This document shows positions 32,601-37,046 of a DNA stretch of 37,046 bases, piece after piece. The stretch is from the NCBI GenBank assembly GCA_016930015.1, contig JAFGHR010000007.1:1-37046 (forward strand), in the 5' to 3' direction. The notes under the pieces were generated by a model. It saw nothing but the letters and a program-made list of their open reading frames with translations, was not told where the DNA came from and made no database searches. This DNA is from Anaerolineae bacterium. Lineage in GTDB: Bacteria > Chloroflexota > Anaerolineae > Aggregatilineales > Aggregatilineaceae. Made by a program: the position numbers and the translations under genes. The number at the start of each line of letters is the position of its first letter. Position 1 is the first letter of the stretch.

Positions 32601-35600
32601 GGCTACCCTGGACGTTGGGGATATTTGCGAGGTGATGTACCGTGAGGTGGGTATGCACCTTTTGGGAGCACCTCACTTTGCGATTGTGCTCTACGATGAA
32701 GTCGCACAAATGCTGTCATGCGGGTTCGCCATTGTTGATGGTGAACAGATCGATCCATCGATAATGCCACCTATGCCGCTGGGCACTGGCCCGAACAGTG
32801 ATACCATTCGTTCGCGCCAGCCCCGTATTGTTGATCTGACCGCGATCCGTTCCCGCCTCACTGAAGAAGGACGCATGGTCAAGATCGGGGATGACCGCGA
32901 GCCGCTGTCGGCCCTGTACGTCCCCATGGTCAGCGGTGAAAAAGCGGTTGGGGTGATCATGGTGCAAAGTTATGAGGCCGACGCGTTCACCGAAGGGGAT
33001 GTCAACTTGCTGGTGGCGCTCGCCAGCCAGGCGGCGGTAGCCATCGAAAACGCGCGCTTGTTCGCGGCTGAGCAGGAGCAGCGCGTGCTGGCTGAGGCTC
33101 TGCGCGACACGGTTATTGCTGTCAACCGCACACTCAACGTTGATATTGTGTTGGATCGTATTCTCGACAGTGTAGGGCGCGTGGTACCCCACGACGCGGC
33201 CAATATCATGCTGATCGAAGACGGGATTGCACATGTCGTGCGGGGGCATGGTTATGACACGCACGGTGTGGGCGACTGGGTGTCCACTCAGCGGTTTCCC
33301 GTGGCCGATGTCGCCGTCTGGCACTCGATGATCGAAACCTGGCTGCCCATCGTGATTCCGGACACGGCGCAGGATGAAGCCTGGATCCGTATCAGCCCGC
33401 CCCAGGAAGCCTGGATCAGGTCCACGGTCAAGGCGCCGATTGTTGTTGACGGGGAAGTGATCGGAATTTTGCACCTGGACAGTGTCACGCCCGGCGCATT
33501 TAACCAGACGCATGCCGATCGTTTACAGGCGTTTGCCGAGCAGGCGGCGATCGCGATCCGCAACGCGCGCTTGTTCGCAGGCGAGTACGAGCAGCGCACG
33601 CTGGCCGAAGCGCTGCGTGATACAGCCGCGATCTTGAACAGCACGCTTGAGTTTGACGAGGTGCTCGATCACATTCTGGCCAATGTGAGCACGGTGCTGC
33701 CGTCTGATGCGGCGAATATCATGTTGATCGATCAGGGCGTGGCACACATAGCACGCGCGCGTGGTTACGACAAGCATAACCTGGAAGACTGGGTTACCGA
33801 TCTGAGTTTTGTTATCGATGAAACCACAACTTTCAGCGAAATGATCAAAACCGGGCAGCCGCTGATCATTCCCGATACGGATGAGTATGACGGGTGGATT
33901 CAGTTCAAGGAAGAACGCTGGCTGCGTTCGTATGCCAGCGCCCCGATCTCGCTTGGCGGCGAGGTAATCGGCTTTTTGAGCCTGGACAGCAGCACGCCGG
34001 GGTTCTTTACACCAGGACAGGCTGATCGGCTGCAAGGGTTTGCCAATCAAGCGGCGAATGCGATCCAGAATGCCCAGTTGTTCACAGCCGAACGCGAACA
34101 GCGTGCCCTGGCCGAAGCGCTGCGTGATACGGCTTCAGCCGTTAACAGCACGCTGGAACTGGACCAGGTATTCGAACGTATTCTGGTCAACCTGGGCAGC
34201 GTTGTCCCGTGTGATGCGGCCAACCTGATGCTGATTAATGACGGTATTGTACGTGTCGTGCGCGGCAGAGGATATGATAAACTTGGTATTGCTCAGTGGC
34301 TGGCGAACTGGCGTTTCCATGTGGATGAGCAGTCAACGCTGCTGTATATCATGAAGACCGGCAAGCCCGTGGTTGTGCGTGATACACAAGCGGATGAACG
34401 CTGGGTTGACTTCCCTGAAACGGACTGGATACGGTCGTATGTGTGTGCTCCTATCCGGTATGACACCGATATCATCGGTTTTGTGAATCTGGACAGCGGT
34501 ACACCGCACTTTTTCACCCAGGACCACGCCGACCGCCTGCAATCATTTGCTGACCAGGCGGCGACGGCGATTCGTAACGCGACGTTATACGACGCGATTG
34601 AGCGCCAGGCCGCCGAACTGGAACAGCGGGTCAGTGAACGTACTGCCGAACTTGAAACGCAGCGCGCCCAACTCCAGGCTATTTTGGATGCTATGGGTGA
34701 GGCCCTGTTGTACTCGGCTGGGCGAAATGTTGCGTATGTGAACCGGGCTTTTAACGAGCTGTTTGGGTTTGATCTCGACGAAGTAAAAAACGATCCACCG
34801 GGAATCCACCGGTACATATTGAACGATGTGCCAACCGCCCAACGCATTCGCGGTAGGGTGCTTGACGCCTTTGAGCGCGGCCAAAGCTGGCGCGGTGAGG
34901 TGCAGCTTCGACGTAAGGACAACAGCGTGTTTGATGCGGCCATCACCTTTACGCGCGTCCCCGGCCAACACGATCAGGGTCACTTAGGCGAGGTTGCGAT
35001 CTTCCGGGACATCAGCCAGGAAAAAGCCCTGCAAGCTCAGAAGGACCGGTTTATCGCCAATGCCTCGCACGAACTCCGCACGCCGCTGGCGAACGTAAAA
35101 ACACGCCTGTATCTGGCGCACCGCCAGCCCGAAAAACTGGAGTGGCATCTGAACGTATTGGAGCAGGTCACAGACAGCATGTCCGAACTGGTCGAAAGCC
35201 TGCTCGACGTGTCACGTTTTGAGCGTGGTATCATTCCGTTGTCGCGCAAGGTCATCACACTGCAAGACGTGATATCCGGCGTCATCAACGTTCAATACTC
35301 TGAAGCCGAGCTTAAATCGGTCCGGCTGGTAAGCGAGATGCTGCCTGATCCGCTGCGGGTGATGGCAGACCGGCCCCGCCTGGAACAGGTGATCACGAAC
35401 CTGGTCGTGAATGCGATCAATTACACACCGCCGGAGGGCCAGGTCACGGTCACCTTGTCCCACGAACCCGGCTCACCGCATGCGCCCGCAGGCCGGGCAG
35501 TCCTTCGCGTGCAGGATACCGGCGTCGGGATCGATCCCGACCTGCTTGCACAGGTGTTTGAGCCGTTTTTCCGCGCCAACCAGGGCACGACCACCGGCAC

Positions 35601-35835
35601 CGGTCTGGGGCTGACGATTGCCAAGGAAATCGTGGAACTTCACGGCGGAGAAATCACTGTAGAGAGCGAGCCCGGACATGGCAGCGTGTTTGTCGTCAAG
35701 CTGGACGTGTACGACGAGTCAGGCGGCGGGCAGGCAGCTAACGAACCGTCGGTTGATGATCTGACGGTCGATAGACTGTTAGCTGGCAGGCGGTCTTCTG
35801 GCAAACGCGCAGCCGGGGACGTGTTATCGGACTGA
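29689..35835 (+). CDS. Giant sensor histidine kinase: 2 TM, 6 PAS, 5 GAF, HisKA, HATPase (2048 aa)
   Basis: A very large hybrid-free sensor kinase. Two hydrophobic segments (about residues 16-36 and 55-75) anchor it. Then follow PAS1 (88-197), PAS2 (207-329), PAS3 (334-444), coiled coil, PAS4 (480-595), coiled coil, GAF1 (652-814), PAS5 (824-939), GAF2 (959-1124), three tandem GAF domains (1133-1297, 1304-1466, 1473-1635), coiled coil, PAS6 (1660-1777), HisKA with phospho-acceptor His1794 (ASHELRTPL) and HATPase with N box (Asn1908 region NLVVNAINYTP), DTGVGI and GTGLGLTI. All catalytic motifs are intact. There is no receiver domain and no response regulator next to it. The ATG at 29689 has GAGGAGG 5 bases upstream; an in-frame ATG at 29644 would add 15 residues. 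It lies 128 bases after fadN and 52 before the thiolase gene, on the same strand. Confidence 0.95.
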   Translation: MDRNRRDTISRRRERLALRVALFYLLVGGMWILFSDRLLDMLSSDPDHVSRAQTYKGWFYIVVTGIGLYGVLRRHMIYQQRATGELQKSERRLRAILNAIPDLIFQTNREGQFREFDPGLNMPTVERMLGRTVADFLPSERLPQVLDDIRQTLETGHTQQSEFQHVIQGERHAFEVRYAASGQDEVVVIIRDITAVQQAQEALAREHQLLQSVIDSLPDFVYVKDTESRHLLNNIAVTRHMGLTDPADTVGKTDFDFYPPELAESFHADDRMVMQSGEPLINREEESYSPGKEPRWMLTIKVPLRDKNGVVIGLVGTGRDITARKKAEDALQFAQFGMDRASDSIMWLTDTGEITYANELTCTMLGYTHSELQRMNIYDINPSLSPEAFKDTVREVKRCGALLFETTHQTSSGELIPVEIAHNYLEFNDKTYVVTFARNITKRKQVEQALHDAHDQLERRVAERTAELAEANTRLEEERHLLRTLLDHLPDHIYVKDTDSRFIMVNDAMARSVGVATPEEVIGKTDFDFFSRELAEWFLTDERNLFETGEALINKEEPSLGYQDTPRWVLSTKVPLRDAKGDITRLVGIGRDITARKQMEDDLRAAHDELEQRVLERTAELSAANASLKTEIAERKRIEAERERLLFQAEAQATQLTTVAEVSRRASRSLDVYEVLWTASELIAENFGLYHAHIYLVDEQNNRLVLAAGSGNVGRELVRLQHSLPIQYPDSIVSHAARSREVIIVNNVMESLEFLPNPMLPDTRSEMAVPMIVGDRLIGVLDVEDNVFNRFTEDDAQIKLILAAQLAIAVQNARLYTETTHRLAIIENFDALIALTPLGDEPRRNVSYINPAGLRMSGYASLEVLLQHSISDFFPPDVLAMIRDVAVPVAMREGVWRGESVLRLRDGTLLPVEQTMLIIRDEQGAPRDLVTMMTDITERKQAEERQRQLNRQLEKRNQQLVGLQEVGRTLAATLDVGDICEVMYREVGMHLLGAPHFAIVLYDEVAQMLSCGFAIVDGEQIDPSIMPPMPLGTGPNSDTIRSRQPRIVDLTAIRSRLTEEGRMVKIGDDREPLSALYVPMVSGEKAVGVIMVQSYEADAFTEGDVNLLVALASQAAVAIENARLFAAEQEQRVLAEALRDTVIAVNRTLNVDIVLDRILDSVGRVVPHDAANIMLIEDGIAHVVRGHGYDTHGVGDWVSTQRFPVADVAVWHSMIETWLPIVIPDTAQDEAWIRISPPQEAWIRSTVKAPIVVDGEVIGILHLDSVTPGAFNQTHADRLQAFAEQAAIAIRNARLFAGEYEQRTLAEALRDTAAILNSTLEFDEVLDHILANVSTVLPSDAANIMLIDQGVAHIARARGYDKHNLEDWVTDLSFVIDETTTFSEMIKTGQPLIIPDTDEYDGWIQFKEERWLRSYASAPISLGGEVIGFLSLDSSTPGFFTPGQADRLQGFANQAANAIQNAQLFTAEREQRALAEALRDTASAVNSTLELDQVFERILVNLGSVVPCDAANLMLINDGIVRVVRGRGYDKLGIAQWLANWRFHVDEQSTLLYIMKTGKPVVVRDTQADERWVDFPETDWIRSYVCAPIRYDTDIIGFVNLDSGTPHFFTQDHADRLQSFADQAATAIRNATLYDAIERQAAELEQRVSERTAELETQRAQLQAILDAMGEALLYSAGRNVAYVNRAFNELFGFDLDEVKNDPPGIHRYILNDVPTAQRIRGRVLDAFERGQSWRGEVQLRRKDNSVFDAAITFTRVPGQHDQGHLGEVAIFRDISQEKALQAQKDRFIANASHELRTPLANVKTRLYLAHRQPEKLEWHLNVLEQVTDSMSELVESLLDVSRFERGIIPLSRKVITLQDVISGVINVQYSEAELKSVRLVSEMLPDPLRVMADRPRLEQVITNLVVNAINYTPPEGQVTVTLSHEPGSPHAPAGRAVLRVQDTGVGIDPDLLAQVFEPFFRANQGTTTGTGLGLTIAKEIVELHGGEITVESEPGHGSVFVVKLDVYDESGGGQAANEPSVDDLTVDRLLAGRRSSGKRAAGDVLSD
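33088..34614 (+). repeat. Three tandem GAF-domain repeats inside the giant kinase gene
   Basis: Units start at 33088, 33601 and 34108 (513 and 507 bases apart), each opening with the codons for LAEALRDT and carrying 'VxPxDAANxMLI' and 'RGxGYD' at the same places. They are recent in-frame duplications at protein level, though the DNA has diverged. Confidence 0.85.
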
Positions 35836-35887
35836 GAACGGTACCCCGATCCTGACCCGTAAACATATGAGGTGAGGAGCCTGCCCC

Positions 35888-37046
35888 ATGAGACAAGCTG
35901 TAATCGTAGCGATGGCGCGAACGGCAGTTGGTCGTGCCAAAAAGGGAGTCACACGCACCACCCGCCCTGAGGCGCTGGCCGCCGCCGTGATCCAGGATGT
36001 TCTGCGCCAGACACAAGGCAAGCTCGACCCGGCCCGGATCGATGATCTGGTGCTGGGCTGTGCCATGCCCGAAGGCCCGCAGGGACTCAACGTGGCGCGT
36101 CTGATCGGTCTGCAAGCCGGTTTGCCGGTGCAGGTTCCGGCGCAGACGGTCAACCGGTTTTGTGCGAGCGGCCTGCAAACGATCGCCACCGCTGCCGAAC
36201 GTATCATCGCCAACGGTGCCGACGTGATCGTGGCGGGCGGTGTCGAAACCATGTCGCTGGTGCCGATGATAGGTTTCCGGATCAGCCCGGACCTGGGCAG
36301 CACGTTCGACCAGCCGCAGATGTACATGAACATGGGCCTGACGGCGGAACGCGTGGCCGAACAGTACGCCGTTTCACGCGAGGACCAGGACGCTTTTGCG
36401 TATCACAGCCACCAGAAAGCCGCCGCTGCCGTCGATGCGGGCAAATTCGCCGAAGAGATCGTGCCGGTGACGTTCGAACACGTACACCTGGTGGATGGTG
36501 AGCGCCGCGCCGCGCCGATCACGTTTGACCGGGACGAACACTTGCGCCGTGATACCACGCCTGAGACGCTGGCTACGCTGCGCCCGGTGTTCAAACAAAA
36601 CGGCACCGTGACCGCCGGAAACGCCAGCCCGCTGAGTGATGGTGCTGCCGCCGTGATCGTGATGGAAGCCGATACCGCTGCCCGCCTGGGACTCGATCCC
36701 ATTGTCCGGTTTGTGGGTTTTGGCGTGGCAGGTGTTCCCCCGGAGATCATGGGTATGGGGCCAGCCGCCGCCGTGCCGCGCGTATTGGAACGCACCGGCC
36801 TGCGCCTGGGCGATATCGACCTGATCGAGTTGAACGAGGCGTTTGCCGCGCAGTCATTGGCCGTGATCCGCGAACTCGCGCACGGACAAGCGCTTGATCC
36901 GGATATCGTGAATGTCAACGGCGGCGCGATCGCGCTGGGGCACCCGTTGGGCTGCACCGGGGCCAAGCTGACCGTCCAACTGCTGCACGAGATGCGGCGC
37001 CGGGGCAGTCGCTACGGCATGGTCACGATGTGCGTCGGCGGCGGCA
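35888..37046 (+). CDS. fadA: Acetyl-CoA acyltransferase (thiolase), nearly complete, runs off the window
   Basis: A thiolase that cleaves 3-ketoacyl-CoA in the last step of beta-oxidation. 386 codons are visible and the frame is open at the window edge just after the final active-site motif, so only a few residues are missing. The acyl-accepting Cys92 is in NRFCASGLQ, the Asn-Glu-Ala-Phe motif in ELNEAFAAQ, His352 in ALGHPLGCTGA and the second Cys382 in TMCVGGG. The start MRQAVIVAMARTAVG is typical of the FadA class. GAGGAG lies 8 bases before the ATG. It follows the giant kinase by 52 bases and pairs functionally with fadN. Confidence 0.95.
   Translation, partial: MRQAVIVAMARTAVGRAKKGVTRTTRPEALAAAVIQDVLRQTQGKLDPARIDDLVLGCAMPEGPQGLNVARLIGLQAGLPVQVPAQTVNRFCASGLQTIATAAERIIANGADVIVAGGVETMSLVPMIGFRISPDLGSTFDQPQMYMNMGLTAERVAEQYAVSREDQDAFAYHSHQKAAAAVDAGKFAEEIVPVTFEHVHLVDGERRAAPITFDRDEHLRRDTTPETLATLRPVFKQNGTVTAGNASPLSDGAAAVIVMEADTAARLGLDPIVRFVGFGVAGVPPEIMGMGPAAAVPRVLERTGLRLGDIDLIELNEAFAAQSLAVIRELAHGQALDPDIVNVNGGAIALGHPLGCTGAKLTVQLLHEMRRRGSRYGMVTMCVGGG

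Noticed and set aside
1..37046. tRNA, rRNA, CRISPR arrays, prophage or insertion sequences
   Set aside because: No cloverleaf with a CCA-type end, no regularly spaced repeats and no transposase, integrase or phage gene could be recognised by reading.

Overview
The window looks like chromosomal DNA of a free-living, GC-rich bacterium, most likely a Chloroflexota member of the Anaerolineae type. This is inferred from several things seen together: a single-membrane style of secreted proteins, very large PAS/GAF sensor kinases, a secreted protein opening with a 'DDSLGCP' module that I associate with Anaerolineae, and mixed small catabolic genes without phage, plasmid or IS genes. No rRNA, tRNA, CRISPR array or transposase was recognised.

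Layout. 1-3000 (minus strand): the start of a proline-rich exported protein, preceded by a sensor histidine kinase gene that is split by a 9-G tract and has lost its phospho-acceptor histidine. 3000-9540: housekeeping and catabolic genes (aldo/keto reductase, two alpha/beta hydrolases, a small STAS-like protein, a PfkB sugar kinase, a 14-TM drug exporter). 9540-12050: a hairpin-rich spacer, an unrecognised 326-aa protein and a membrane-anchored DUF4097-like protein. 12050-15700: a Fur-family regulator divergent from a complete FecB/FecC/FecE-type metal-chelate importer. 15700-16805: three very small membrane proteins, one of them (42 aa) in a self-contained transcription unit. 16820-24000: a radical SAM protein, a secreted four-repeat/DsbA fusion, a HAD protein and a secreted beta-propeller protein. 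24000-25870: two divergent VOC proteins around a shared palindromic operator, then a PhzF-type isomerase. 25870-26925: structured intergenic RNA, a 64-aa protein resembling a zinc ribbon without its cysteines, and a stand-alone rpmJ. 27160-37046: a fatty-acid beta-oxidation pair, FadN and FadA, with a 2048-residue six-PAS/five-GAF histidine kinase between them on the same strand.

How the parts may work together. The Fur regulator and the importer form one iron (or other metal chelate) uptake locus. FadN and FadA catalyse the last three steps of beta-oxidation, and the kinase between them is probably co-transcribed, which suggests, but does not prove, a link between signalling and lipid use. 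The divergent VOC genes are very likely controlled by one repressor. The most unusual items are the FadN-kinase-FadA arrangement, the broken kinase, the shared VOC operator, the repeat/DsbA fusion and the 42-aa membrane protein unit. No single locus is clearly a new defence or mobile system.
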